Positions 1 to 7,867 of a stretch of 32,244 nucleotides of DNA are shown here, one piece after another (position 1 is the first letter of the stretch; each line of letters starts with the position of its first letter). The stretch is taken from the NCBI GenBank assembly GCA_902749685.1, contig CACVKW010001440.1, positions 1 to 32,244 on the forward strand, given 5' to 3'. The notes beneath the pieces are model-generated. The model saw nothing but the letters and a program-made list of their open reading frames with translations, was not told where the DNA came from and ran no database searches. The position numbers were made by a program, and so were the translations under genes. The DNA is from Olavius sp. associated proteobacterium Delta 1 (GTDB lineage Bacteria > Desulfobacterota > Desulfobacteria > Desulfobacterales > JAFDCJ01).

Positions 1-66
1 CATCGAGTATCAAGCATCCAGCATCGAGTATCAAGCATCCAGCATCGAGTATCAAGCATCCAGCAT
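1..66. repeat. 21-bp direct tandem repeat, three copies
   Basis: A 21-base unit beginning CATCGAGTATCAAGC is repeated head to tail three times with no spacer and no visible mismatch, followed by a partial fourth copy (CATC). The array touches the window edge, so it may extend further. It lies beyond the 3' end of the minus-strand hydrolase gene. Related quasi-repeats (CTGGATAC, GATGCTCGATACCAG) occur near 16681 and at the right end of the window, so it belongs to the general low-complexity intergenic material of this genome. Confidence 0.9.
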
Positions 67-141
67 CTGCCCGGAAAAAGCAACGATCTCAGACATAACG
101 GCCAGGCTAGATGACAAGAATTTATGTCATGTTAGGGTATA

Positions 142-912
142 TTACAGTCCGGCCCGGTCCAGAAATTCTATAATAGCGTTGTTGACCTCCTCGGGCTTTT
201 CCATCGGCACGATATGTCCGGCTTCCAGGATGTGGACCCGGCTCGCTTTCGCAATCGAATGTTCCAGAAAATCACCGTATTTCGGTGGCGTTACCTGGTC
301 GTCTTCAGCTGACACCACGAGAACGGGTACCGTGATTGACCCCACCCGCTGCATCACGTCGAAACTGTCGCATGCTCGAAAATCTTGCATCAAAACCTCA
401 GGTTTGCAGCGCGCTGTATCATCTTTAAAGCTCTTTACCCGGTCTGGATCGGTTACCTTGGAAGTAGCCAATTTAACCATCATATCCACAAAGCTGTTTA
501 TATTTTTCCCGATGGTCTCGAGAATTTCCGGCGCAACCTTGAGCTTTGATCCGGTACTGATAAATATACCAGCCTTGAATAGGCCCGGGGAATCTAACAA
601 AAGCTGCTGGGCAACAGCCCCACCTAAGCTTAATCCGCACGGAATTGGCCGCGGGGCGTTTATGGCGCTGATTAAATCAGTCACCGCACGGGTATAATCT
701 TCAATTCTATCGTTGCCGCCGTCGTCGCTGGAGCCGTGCCCGGGCAGATCGATGGCGATCGTATTGGCCCGGTCCGCCAGCCCCTCAACCTGGGCCTGCC
801 AGAAAGCCCCCGTCCCTCCCGCACCATGAATGAACACAATGGTCGCTTGGGACGGATCCAGCGGCCATTTTGCAGCCATGTAGCCAATTCCGTTTATCTT
901 GCGTGCTTCCAT
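142..912 (-). CDS. alpha/beta-fold hydrolase
   Basis: A 256-residue alpha/beta hydrolase, probably a cytosolic esterase or C-C hydrolase-type enzyme; the substrate cannot be read from sequence. Visible family motifs are the oxyanion-hole HGAGG near residues 29-33, the nucleophile elbow G-L-S-L-G-G with Ser95, the acid in AEDDQVTPP (probably Asp205), and His233 in EAGHIVP. The order and spacing of the triad and the length are normal for the family. The frame is open upstream to 963, but I prefer the ATG at 912 because GGAGGT stands just upstream (917-922) and the extra 17 residues have no family counterpart. It follows the small gene at 995-1342 on the same strand by 82 bases, so the two may be co-transcribed. 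Confidence 0.88.
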   Translation of the reverse strand: MEARKINGIGYMAAKWPLDPSQATIVFIHGAGGTGAFWQAQVEGLADRANTIAIDLPGHGSSDDGGNDRIEDYTRAVTDLISAINAPRPIPCGLSLGGAVAQQLLLDSPGLFKAGIFISTGSKLKVAPEILETIGKNINSFVDMMVKLATSKVTDPDRVKSFKDDTARCKPEVLMQDFRACDSFDVMQRVGSITVPVLVVSAEDDQVTPPKYGDFLEHSIAKASRVHILEAGHIVPMEKPEEVNNAIIEFLDRAGL

Positions 913-994
913 CCATACCTCCAAAGAACTTTCGATTCGAAGCTTGGAAAATAATACTTTCACTGTTTTTCAGGTTCTATATCTGTTTGGGTTA

Positions 995-1342
995 TTAGTT
1001 GAATGTCACCTGAAACACCATCTCCTTTTTTTGAATCAAATTCCGAATTTGCTTCTGAACTGTCTGATCATTAATCGGCTCCACCAGTGAAACCGGGCCA
1101 TCGTTGTGATTCTTTTTATATTTCCACTGCCGGATGTATCCCGCTACAAGCACATAGGCGCATCCGCCGACTCCGCAACAGGTGGAGTCCAGAACGGCAT
1201 AACCGACAAAATACAGAATCTCCCGGCCATTGTAAGGCAGGCGAATCTCTTTGCCGAAAACATAATGCCCGCCGATCGCCGTTACTTGCCGACCGAGTCT
1301 GGGGTGGACAAATTCTTGTGGGTCGGTATCAATACTCAGCAT
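995..1342 (-). CDS. conserved-looking small protein with CCGVGGC motif
   Basis: I do not recognise this 115-residue protein as a named family. The ATG at 1342 is preceded by AGGAAA at good spacing, which supports a real gene. The most striking feature is CCGVGGC at residues 55-61 inside a hydrophobic stretch (residues 43-69), followed by a basic, hydrophilic C-terminus. The first half (GGHYVFGKEIRLPYNGREI) reads like a compact beta-rich domain. No signal peptide is evident. Three clustered Cys residues could bind metal or form a disulfide; that is inference. It lies directly upstream of the alpha/beta hydrolase on the same strand. Confidence 0.65.
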   Translation of the reverse strand: MLSIDTDPQEFVHPRLGRQVTAIGGHYVFGKEIRLPYNGREILYFVGYAVLDSTCCGVGGCAYVLVAGYIRQWKYKKNHNDGPVSLVEPINDQTVQKQIRNLIQKKEMVFQVTFN

Positions 1343-1477
1343 AGTTTCCTTTGCTTAGACTGCCGACTATATGAAAATGCGATAAAGCTGTCAATCCGGA
1401 AACCGGGAAACCAGGTCTAAGTCATTCATGCAACCATCGCTTTTTAAATCATACCATTCAGGCGGCAATCTTAAATT

Positions 1478-1545
1478 CTCACGCAAGACGCCAAGACGCA
1501 AGGAAAGATAGCGATACACTCGGCACCCTTGTGGCTTTGCGAGAG
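1478..1545. repeat. imperfect inverted repeat, 'ACGCAAGACGCCAAGACGC' type
   Basis: The left arm CTCACGCAAGACGCCAAG, continuing with ACGCAAGG, is partly mirrored by CCTTGTGGCTTTGCGAGAG at 1527-1545. Together they could form an imperfect hairpin. It lies in the 396-base non-coding gap between the small minus-strand gene and lptB. The rest of that gap (1343-1477 and 1546-1672) shows no gene-like frame with a ribosome binding site. Confidence 0.5.
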
Positions 1546-1672
1546 GTAATCTTGGATCATCCATGATAGACACAATTACTTTGAGGTTAGCCTGCCGCGA
1601 AAACAAGAGCGATATTAATTATTTCGCTCCCGGCAACCTTGAAACCATCACCATCACCCCTATATTATGCCA

Positions 1673-1701
1673 TTGGCTTTGTCTTATATTTGTGGTAGTA
1701 T
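1673..1701 (+). promoter_or_regulatory. candidate extended -10 promoter for lptB
   Basis: TTGGCT at 1673-1678 is separated by 17 bases from TAGTAT at 1696-1701, with TGG immediately before the -10 (extended -10 form). Each hexamer matches the sigma-70 consensus at four of six positions. It sits 37 bases upstream of the lptB ATG. It is a pattern match only. Confidence 0.35.
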
Positions 1702-1738
1702 ACGTAATTATCTTAAATTTAAAGGAATAACGTACCAC

Positions 1739-2461
1739 ATGACAACCTTGTATCTGAAAGATCTGGTAAAATCGTATTCCGGCAGACGGGTGGTCAATTC
1801 GGTCAGCCTGGACGTCAAAAGCGGCGAAGTGGTCGGGCTTCTGGGCCCCAACGGGGCTGGAAAAACCACAACCTTTTATATGTGCATCGGATTGGTTAGA
1901 CCTGATGACGGCCGGGTCCTGCTTGACGAGGAGAATATTACCGATTTTCCCATGTATCAGAGAGCCCGCAGAGGTGTCGGCTATCTGCCCCAGGAGACTT
2001 CAATATTCCGTAAACTGACTGTCAAACAAAATCTGATGGCAATATTGGAAATTCTACCCATAGATGCGACCGAACGTGCGGAGCGTGCCGATATGCTGCT
2101 GGAAGAGTTGGGCATAAAACACCTGCAGAAACAGAAGGCAAGTGTTTTGTCAGGCGGCGAAAAACGCCGTCTTGAAATATCGCGTGCCCTGGCAACCAAC
2201 CCTTCTTTCATACTTCTCGATGAGCCCTTTGCCGGCATCGACCCGTTGGCCGTCAATGATATTAAAAATATTATCATCCATCTCAAGCGGCGAGGTATTG
2301 GTATCCTCATCTCCGATCACAATGTGAGAGAAACTTTAGGGGCCTGTGACAATGCGTATATATTGGTAGACGGCCAGGTTCTCGAATCCGGTCCCCCTGA
2401 TCAAATAGCCGCCAGCGAAGCCGTATGCCAGGCCTATCTGGGTGATGAATTTCAATTGTAA
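1739..2461 (+). CDS. lptB: LPS export ABC transporter ATP-binding protein LptB
   Basis: The cytoplasmic ATPase of the LptB2FG machine, which extracts lipopolysaccharide from the inner membrane for transport to the outer membrane. From the ATG at 1739 it is 240 residues, the normal LptB length. It shows Walker A GPNGAGKTT (36-44), signature LSGGE (137-141), Walker B with Asp161-Glu162 in LLDEPFAGIDP, and the switch His194 in SDHNV. The stretch from GYLPQETSIFRKLTV is highly typical of LptB and separates it from LivF/LivG-type ATPases. An ATG at 1667 is in frame, but the added residues lack family similarity; AAAGGA lies upstream of 1739. No lptA, lptC or rpoN neighbour is in the window, so this copy stands alone between convergent and divergent minus-strand genes. 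Confidence 0.93.
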   Translation: MTTLYLKDLVKSYSGRRVVNSVSLDVKSGEVVGLLGPNGAGKTTTFYMCIGLVRPDDGRVLLDEENITDFPMYQRARRGVGYLPQETSIFRKLTVKQNLMAILEILPIDATERAERADMLLEELGIKHLQKQKASVLSGGEKRRLEISRALATNPSFILLDEPFAGIDPLAVNDIKNIIIHLKRRGIGILISDHNVRETLGACDNAYILVDGQVLESGPPDQIAASEAVCQAYLGDEFQL

Positions 2462-2527
2462 CGCCCGCCTTAAACAGGTAATATAGCCACCCGACTTTCG
2501 CATTCCCGCTTCCGAATTCATTTTTTT

Positions 2528-2562
2528 GTCCTCTGTCTTCTGTCCTCTGACTTCTGTCTTCT
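2528..2562. repeat. pyrimidine-rich quasi-repeat between convergent genes
   Basis: A short-period degenerate repeat of CTCTGTCTTCTGTC type fills much of the 107-base gap between the convergent lptB and VWA genes. Similar text (ATCTGTCTTCTGACATCTGG) recurs near 16991-17010. No clear intrinsic terminator was seen in this gap. Confidence 0.6.
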
Positions 2563-2568
2563 TGCTGT

Positions 2569-3951
2569 TCACAATACCAGCGATTTAATAAAATCCAGCA
2601 GCTGGTTGAGGTTCTGGCAGGGTCGCACTTCGTCACAGCAGGCCTGATAGGTGCGCATCTCGCTGTCGCCCGTGTACCAGAAATATTGAGTTTCCGGGTT
2701 CAGCCAGATAACACGGCGCGACCGTTGCCGCATCTCCTCCAGAATCTGATCCTCGGGGTTTCCATAGTTGGTTCGGCCGTCGCCGATGACAATCAAAGTG
2801 GTCTTTTTGTTGAGGATATCCATATAGCGCTTATTAAACTGGCGTAACGTCAGACCATAATCGGTGGCGGCATTGTATTCGATATTTGCCTCTTTCAGTA
2901 CTTTTTCAATCGCCTGATTAATCTCACAGTCCTCGAAAATTTTGGTCACTTCTTCCAGGCCGGCTACAAAAACGAAACTGCGAACCTGGGTGAAGCACTC
3001 CTGCAGGGAATACAGCATATTGAGCATGAATCTGGCCGCTGACCAGACAGAACCTGAGACATCACACAGAGTAACGATTTTGGTTTTGCGAGGCGGGCGG
3101 TTGCGAAAAAAAAGCTCCAGGGGAATACCCTGATAGGCGGCCGCCCGACGCAAGGTTTTCTTAACATCCAGCGAGCCCCTGTTTTTGACGGCATAGCGCC
3201 GGCTGGCGGTATCCTTTAATTTGCGAACGAGTTGTTCGATCACCGCGCGCATCGTTTCCACTTCTTTTTTGCTTAAAGAAGCAAAATGGACTTCGCCCAA
3301 CCGATCCAGGTGCTGTTGATAGGAGGTAGTTATCTGACTGTCATCGTCAAAAGGCCGGGGTTGCCGGGTAAGGAGTCGACGGGTGCTATCCAGTCGGGCA
3401 TCGAAGAGTTCTTTGAGATCCCGGCGAGTTTCCCAGTGCATGCGATCGCGCTGATCGATTAAAAATTGAGCCAGCGCGTCTTCCAGCGCATTAATCTGCA
3501 GCATCATTTCGAGGCGCTGAACCATAGGCCCCAGATTCGACCCCATGCCGCCGCCTTTTCCGTCACCCTCAAGCAAACCCTGCTGCATTTGTTCGAGAAA
3601 CGGCTGGGGATCACCCCCTAAAAAATCAAGCACGGCCTGCCGGGCAGCATTTCCATTTTGTTCAGGGCTTAAGGCCTGAAGGGTATCTTGGATCCGGTCG
3701 GCAAGCGGGTCGGCGTGCGTAATATTCGACTCCTGACGCAGTTCATGGAAAAACAGATCATACAGGCGGTTGAAGTGGAATTGCTCCCGACGGCTTTTAG
3801 CGAAATTGGCGCGCAGCACCGCGCCAAACTGAGGTTCATCTATTATGTCGACCAATTCCAGCTGATTGAGGCAATCGAGGACTTCGGAAGTCGAAACCCT
3901 CAGCCCCGCAGCACGGGAGATGGCGACGAATTTGAGTATGAGGTTGACCAT
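2569..3951 (-). CDS. VWA domain protein, CoxE-like MoxR partner
   Basis: A 460-residue protein of the CoxE-like group of von Willebrand factor A proteins, which usually work with MoxR-type AAA+ ATPases as chaperones or metal-insertion factors. The N-terminal two thirds are charged and helical. The VWA domain begins near residue 290 with a MIDAS site D297-V-S-G-S301, the conserved Thr363 in AATDYG, and Asp391 in GDGRTN, so the metal site looks intact. It follows the moxR gene on the same strand, separated only by the interspersed repeat at 3959-4120. No convincing Shine-Dalgarno precedes the ATG at 3951, and the repeat ends seven bases upstream, so its leader is repeat-derived. No cox/CODH structural genes are nearby, so the client is unknown. 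Confidence 0.85.
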   Translation of the reverse strand: MVNLILKFVAISRAAGLRVSTSEVLDCLNQLELVDIIDEPQFGAVLRANFAKSRREQFHFNRLYDLFFHELRQESNITHADPLADRIQDTLQALSPEQNGNAARQAVLDFLGGDPQPFLEQMQQGLLEGDGKGGGMGSNLGPMVQRLEMMLQINALEDALAQFLIDQRDRMHWETRRDLKELFDARLDSTRRLLTRQPRPFDDDSQITTSYQQHLDRLGEVHFASLSKKEVETMRAVIEQLVRKLKDTASRRYAVKNRGSLDVKKTLRRAAAYQGIPLELFFRNRPPRKTKIVTLCDVSGSVWSAARFMLNMLYSLQECFTQVRSFVFVAGLEEVTKIFEDCEINQAIEKVLKEANIEYNAATDYGLTLRQFNKRYMDILNKKTTLIVIGDGRTNYGNPEDQILEEMRQRSRRVIWLNPETQYFWYTGDSEMRTYQACCDEVRPCQNLNQLLDFIKSLVL

Positions 3952-3958
3952 AAGAAGA

Positions 3959-4120
3959 ATTGCCTAAAATGCGCTAAAATTCCTAAAGTGCCTAAAATTG
4001 TGGTGCAGCATTGTTCTTTAATCCCCCAATCCCTCAATTCGGCGCAAATGGCCATAGATCGTGTCCAAAAAAGTTGACTCATTTTAAGAGTAAGCTACGA
4101 GATCTGAATTTTAGGCATTT
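3959..4120. repeat. interspersed repeat, TGCCTAAA-bounded family, copy 1
   Basis: This element starts with about four degenerate copies of TGCCTAAAA and ends with the inverse TTTTAGGCA. A second copy lies at 23673-23874 in the same orientation. The right-hand ~47 bases (from TTGACTCATTTTAAGAG onward) differ at only two positions between copies. The middle carries CCCCCAATCCCTCAATT and a GTCCAAAAAA stretch in both. Both copies abut the 3' end of a minus-strand gene (moxR here, rhomboid there). On the minus strand both contain an open frame beginning MSQ-F/L-FWTR. Confidence 0.85.
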
Positions 4121-5024
4121 CTACTATCTTCTCGATCTTCTCTGTTACCTGCACTACATCGGTTCTGTATTTGCAGATAACATTCAGGGTGTCGATGACC
4201 ACCTCAGGCTTTAAATCTTCAACCTGCAAGGCAATCAGGGATTGGGCCCAGTCCAGGGTCTCTGAGATACAGGGCTTCTTTTTTAGATCCAGGTCCCGAA
4301 TTTTGCGAATGGCGACCACCAGGCGTTCGGCCAAATGATCCTTAATAGCGGGGATCTTCAGTTTTACAATTTCCAACTCCAGGTCACGCTCCGGGTAATC
4401 AATGTAAAGATGGATGCATCTTCTTTTGAGTGCATCACTCATGTCCCGGGAATCATTGGAGGTTAAAAATACAAAGGGTATATTGGTTGCTTTGCGGGTC
4501 CCCAGTTCCGGAATCGAGACCTGAAAATCACTTAGGACCTCCAATAAGAATGCTTCAAACTCAGGATCGGATTTATCGACTTCATCTATCAGAAGCACGA
4601 CCGGATGGTCAGAGCCGATGGCCTGCAAAAGAGGACGGGGTTGAAGAAAGCGTTCCGAGAAAAAAGCATCTTCCTGGCAGGCGATCCGATCGACGGCCTC
4701 CGACAGTGAAGTTGCCCCCGTAACGACATCGTCGATTTTTCCTTTCACCATCTGGGTATATAGCAGTTGTTTGGCATACTCCCATTCATAAAGGGCTTTG
4801 GCTTCATCCAGCCCCTCATAGCATTGCAGTCGGATCAGTTTGCGATCCAGGCTTCGGGCAACGGCCTTGGACAGCTCCGTCTTGCCGACACCGGCAGGTC
4901 CTTCCACCAATACCGGTTTCTGAGTAGCCTGGGCTAAGAAGACAACCGTCGCAATAATCTTAGAGCAGATATAATCGGCCTTCTGCAGCTCGGTTTTGAC
5001 ATGCTCGACACTTTTAAATTTCAT
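4095..5024 (-). CDS. MoxR-family AAA+ ATPase
   Basis: A 309-residue AAA+ ATPase of the MoxR/CoxD group, expected to form a hexameric chaperone that acts with the downstream VWA protein. It has Walker A GPAGVGKT (42-49), Walker B LLIDEVD with Asp147-Glu148, a sensor-1 Asn190 in FLTSND, and arginine-finger candidates at 201-202 (KRRC). The ATG at 5024 has GAGGGA about eight bases upstream. The last codons (EMPKIQIS and the stop) fall inside interspersed repeat copy 1, so the C-terminus appears to have been rewritten by repeat insertion. The upstream space is shared with the divergent SpoIIE-type gene. Confidence 0.9.
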   Translation of the reverse strand: MKFKSVEHVKTELQKADYICSKIIATVVFLAQATQKPVLVEGPAGVGKTELSKAVARSLDRKLIRLQCYEGLDEAKALYEWEYAKQLLYTQMVKGKIDDVVTGATSLSEAVDRIACQEDAFFSERFLQPRPLLQAIGSDHPVVLLIDEVDKSDPEFEAFLLEVLSDFQVSIPELGTRKATNIPFVFLTSNDSRDMSDALKRRCIHLYIDYPERDLELEIVKLKIPAIKDHLAERLVVAIRKIRDLDLKKKPCISETLDWAQSLIALQVEDLKPEVVIDTLNVICKYRTDVVQVTEKIEKIVEMPKIQIS

Positions 5025-5048
5025 TTAATATTCCCTCTGAAGAAAAAC

Positions 5049-5095
5049 ACCTGAATCTTGCATATGAACGCCTCCGACTCGTGCAAAATTCAGGT
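5049..5095. repeat. inverted repeat, ACCTGAATTTT family
   Basis: ACCTGAATCTTGCA (5049-5062) and TGCAAAATTCAGGT (5082-5095) form a 14-bp inverted repeat with one mismatch and a 19-base loop. It lies between the divergent moxR and SpoIIE genes. A related pair, ACCTGAATTTT and AAAATTCAGAT, brackets 30685-30775, and a lone ACCTGAATTTT occurs near 32090. It could be a dispersed repeat rather than an operator. Nothing else was recognised in 5096-5245. Confidence 0.7.
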
Positions 5096-5260
5096 AACAC
5101 ATTCTAATGCAATATAAGGTGCTCATTATAATTTTCAATCCCTATATCACAGCACTTCTTCCAAGTACACCTCTATGTAGCGGCGCCAGCGTGTTTGAAA
5201 TTGCCCTTGCTATCCTGGCCTGCCGTAATTAGATTACTCTCCATACGGGAGATCCAAATC

Positions 5261-6925
5261 ATGACAAAAAGAATGCTGCTCCATCTGAAAAACGAGATGC
5301 TGATTGCGAATTGCCTGGCCAACTTCATCGGTGTTTTTTTGGTTAAATTTCTGATAGATATAGGCGAATCTCCATTACCGACCGACGTTTTTCAGAACCC
5401 GGTTGTCGACTTTATCGATACGATCTTTACGCCATTTGCATTTTTGTTTGTCGGAATCACCACCTATTTTTACGAAAGGCCGATCAGGCGATATTTAACA
5501 GCGAAATACAGCAATACCACCGTATCGCAGAATTTAGCCAGCACGGCTCGTAGAAGAGTCCTTAATGAACCTTTTGTCGCGATCACTTTGGATTTCAGCA
5601 TGTGGATGTTGTCAACGATAATCTACCCGGTGATGTTCTGGCTCGTGGATGCCGGCCCATATGTAATTCAAAGATCAATCGTACATGGTTTGAGTATCGG
5701 TTTGATCACCGTGACGGTTGCGTTTTTCATGTTGGAGCATGTTTCCCAAAAAAGGATGACCCCTCACTTTTTCCCGGACGGCGGCTTATATGCTATACCG
5801 CGAACGCTGCGGATCCGGATTCGCACACGACTGGCCGCCCTTCTGGTAGCCTGCAATTTGATTCCATTAATTTCGATAATTCTTTTTATCCAACGTATTG
5901 CCAGCAAATATACGGATCCCCTCGTCACTATGGATCTGGTCGGTTCCGCTATCATTATCAATTCGTTGCTTTTCATAGCTATCGGAATCTTTCTGACCGG
6001 GCTCGTGAGCCGAAATTTAACCCTGCCCTTAAGAGAAATCATCCAAACTTTGCAAGGAGTCAGGAACGGCCGGTTCGACAAAAAAGTTCAGGTTACCAGC
6101 AACGATGAAATCGGTTATACGGGAGACGTGATCAATGAGATGACCGAGGGTCTCAAGGAGCGCGACCGCATTCGCCAATCGCTGGGTATCGCCCAGGAGG
6201 TTCAACAGCACCTGCTGCCGCGCCATGCACCCGAAATCAAAGGCCTGGATATTGCCGGCCAAAGTATTTATTGCGAAGAAACCGGCGGAGATTACTTTGA
6301 TTATTTGACGGCCGGCAAAGACGGGTCAAGAAAGGTTAAAATCGTGGTCGGTGACGTTTCAGATCATGGAGTTGCCTCGGCCCTGTTAATGACCACGGCG
6401 CGGGCTTTCATCCGTCAGCGGGCCTCAAGAGCCGGCAACCTCAACCAGATTGTAGGCGATGTCAATCGCCAGATATCGATGGATGTGGAGGACTCCGGCC
6501 GTTTTATGACCCTGTTTTTATGTGAAATCGACAGTCAAATCAAAACCATCCGCTGGGTCAATGCCGGTCATGATCCGGCGGTCATGTTTGACCAACGTAG
6601 CGGAAGCTTTGTAGAACTCACCGGACGCGCACTGCCGTTAGGTGTCTCTGAGAAGGCAGGCTATCAGGAATCCCAACGCAAGCTTGCGCCGGGTCAAATC
6701 ATTTTAATCGGCACCGATGGGATCTGGGAATCCCAAAACACCGAGGGACAAATGTTCGGCAAAGAAAGGTTCCGCAAGGTTATCCGCACCCATGCCGCGA
6801 AATCAGCCATAGAGATCCTGCAGGCGGTGTTTGACGAAATCGATGAGTTCTGCCATCCGCTGGAAAATGAAGACGATGTGACGTTGGTGGTTATTAAGGT
6901 TGATTCTCAAACGAACTTGAATTAG
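5261..6925 (+). CDS. membrane HAMP-SpoIIE (RsbU-like) serine phosphatase
   Basis: A 554-residue inner-membrane PP2C-type phosphatase, probably acting on a phosphorylated anti-sigma-antagonist or other partner. The N-terminal half has about six hydrophobic segments, the last being SAIIINSLLFIAIGIFLTGL. A HAMP-like linker follows (LPLREIIQTLQGVRNGRF through DEIGYTGDVINEM), then a short signalling helix and the SpoIIE domain. Metal-ligand Asp residues are visible at 344 (GGDYFDY), 365 (GDVSDHG), 486 (GTDGIWE) and 538-539 (EDDVTLV). I chose the ATG at 5261 because GGGAGA precedes it at good spacing; the frame is open back to 5195. No periplasmic sensor domain is recognised, so sensing may be through the membrane segments. 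No anti-sigma factor or STAS gene is adjacent. Confidence 0.9.
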   Translation: MTKRMLLHLKNEMLIANCLANFIGVFLVKFLIDIGESPLPTDVFQNPVVDFIDTIFTPFAFLFVGITTYFYERPIRRYLTAKYSNTTVSQNLASTARRRVLNEPFVAITLDFSMWMLSTIIYPVMFWLVDAGPYVIQRSIVHGLSIGLITVTVAFFMLEHVSQKRMTPHFFPDGGLYAIPRTLRIRIRTRLAALLVACNLIPLISIILFIQRIASKYTDPLVTMDLVGSAIIINSLLFIAIGIFLTGLVSRNLTLPLREIIQTLQGVRNGRFDKKVQVTSNDEIGYTGDVINEMTEGLKERDRIRQSLGIAQEVQQHLLPRHAPEIKGLDIAGQSIYCEETGGDYFDYLTAGKDGSRKVKIVVGDVSDHGVASALLMTTARAFIRQRASRAGNLNQIVGDVNRQISMDVEDSGRFMTLFLCEIDSQIKTIRWVNAGHDPAVMFDQRSGSFVELTGRALPLGVSEKAGYQESQRKLAPGQIILIGTDGIWESQNTEGQMFGKERFRKVIRTHAAKSAIEILQAVFDEIDEFCHPLENEDDVTLVVIKVDSQTNLN

Positions 6926-6976
6926 ATACAGAGTTTTGTGTCAGATCCTAAAATTATTAAGAAAGCAATTCTGATG

Positions 6977-7078
6977 GACTCGTAAAAAGTCAGAATCCTC
7001 AAATTTCGATCTCATAACTTATAGAAATTATCAAGTGTGAAATTTGAAAATCGGTTCTTTTCGGACTTTTTACGAGAC
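6977..7078. repeat. nested inverted repeat, GACTCGTAAAAAGTC type
   Basis: The outer arms GACTCGTAAAAAGTC (6977-6991) and GACTTTTTACGAGAC (7064-7078) match at 14 of 15 positions. Inner arms CTCAAATTTC (6998-7007) and GAAATTTGAA (7039-7048) match at 9 of 10. The roughly 100-base element fills the gap between the SpoIIE gene and the LUD operon. It could fold as one long hairpin and may end upstream transcription, though it looks like a dispersed repeat. Confidence 0.75.
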
Positions 7079-7135
7079 CGTCAATTCTAGTTTGGCAAAT
7101 CTAATTTGGCACCACACAAAACCCGGGAGGCAAGC

Positions 7136-7792
7136 ATGGACAAACCGATTGAAAATTACTGGAAGCTGCGGCTGGTTGATCTGAAAACCGCTCTGGAATC
7201 AAATAACTTCGAGGTCTACCTGGCAGACGATCGTCAAGCGGCCAGTAAAATCGTACTGGATGACATCATACCCAAATTGAATGCCAATTCCATATCATGG
7301 GGCGGGTCCATGACCTTTCTAGCTGCCGCCGGACTGTATGACCGATTAAAAGATAATAAAGAGATTGAGGTGCTGGATACCTTTGATAAAAGCGGTTCCA
7401 GTGACCAAATACTTGAACGGCGCAGACAGGCCCTGCTGGTCGATCTATTTATCACCGGCACAAATGCGATAACGGAGACCGGCCAACTGGTGAACCTGGA
7501 TATGATCGGCAACCGTATCTGTGCCCTGACCTTCGGCCCCAAATGGGTGATCATACTGGTCGGTCGCAACAAACTCGTTGCTGATTTGGATGAAGCCATG
7601 TACCGGATTAAAAATTATGTCGCCCCGGCCAACTCGATGCGGCTGGACAAAAAAACACCCTGTGCCAAGACGTCCTATTGCCAAGAGTGCGAAAGTCCGG
7701 ATCGAATCTGCAACACGTGGACCATCACTGAAAAATCTTTTCCAAAAGGAAGGGTCAAGGTTGTGTTGATAAATGAGGATCTTGGTCTCTAA
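7136..7792 (+). CDS. LUD-domain (LutC/YkgG-like) protein
   Basis: A 218-residue LUD-domain protein (former DUF162), the family of LutB/LutC lactate-utilisation proteins. Characteristic segments are SWGGSMTFLAAAGLYDRL (54-71) and FITGTNAITETGQLVNLD (105-122). The C-terminus adds a Cys cluster C176-x5-C182-x2-C185-x6-C192 that could bind an Fe-S cluster or zinc. The ATG at 7136 follows GGGAGG at good spacing; an upstream in-frame ATG at 7106 lacks such a site. No LutA, LutB or lactate dehydrogenase gene is nearby, so a role in lactate oxidation is not supported. It is the first gene of a probable operon with UspA, HAD and pantothenate-kinase-like genes. Confidence 0.85.
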   Translation: MDKPIENYWKLRLVDLKTALESNNFEVYLADDRQAASKIVLDDIIPKLNANSISWGGSMTFLAAAGLYDRLKDNKEIEVLDTFDKSGSSDQILERRRQALLVDLFITGTNAITETGQLVNLDMIGNRICALTFGPKWVIILVGRNKLVADLDEAMYRIKNYVAPANSMRLDKKTPCAKTSYCQECESPDRICNTWTITEKSFPKGRVKVVLINEDLGL

Positions 7793-7867
7793 AAATCGAT
7801 TATTATAAACTTATTCAACCAGTTAACGATTCAACTATGCCTGGATTTCTGAGGCAAGGAGGTAACA

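Noticed and set aside
1..66. CRISPR-like array
   Set aside because: The 21-base units are directly adjacent with no spacers and no cas gene is present; it is a plain tandem repeat.
111..130. ATGACA/TGTCAT hairpin as terminator of the hydrolase gene
   Set aside because: The stem is only 6 bp with no T-run on the minus strand.
179..697. 172-codon plus-strand frame
   Set aside because: It lies opposite the alpha/beta hydrolase, whose catalytic motifs are in the minus-strand frame; no ribosome binding site.
3688..4077. 129-codon plus-strand frame
   Set aside because: It is antisense to the VWA gene and runs through the interspersed repeat; no family-like sequence.
3900..4082. 60-codon minus-strand frame as a full gene
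   Set aside because: Only the first ~20 codons resemble the frame in the second repeat copy; the rest overlaps the VWA start in another frame. Kept only as a repeat feature.
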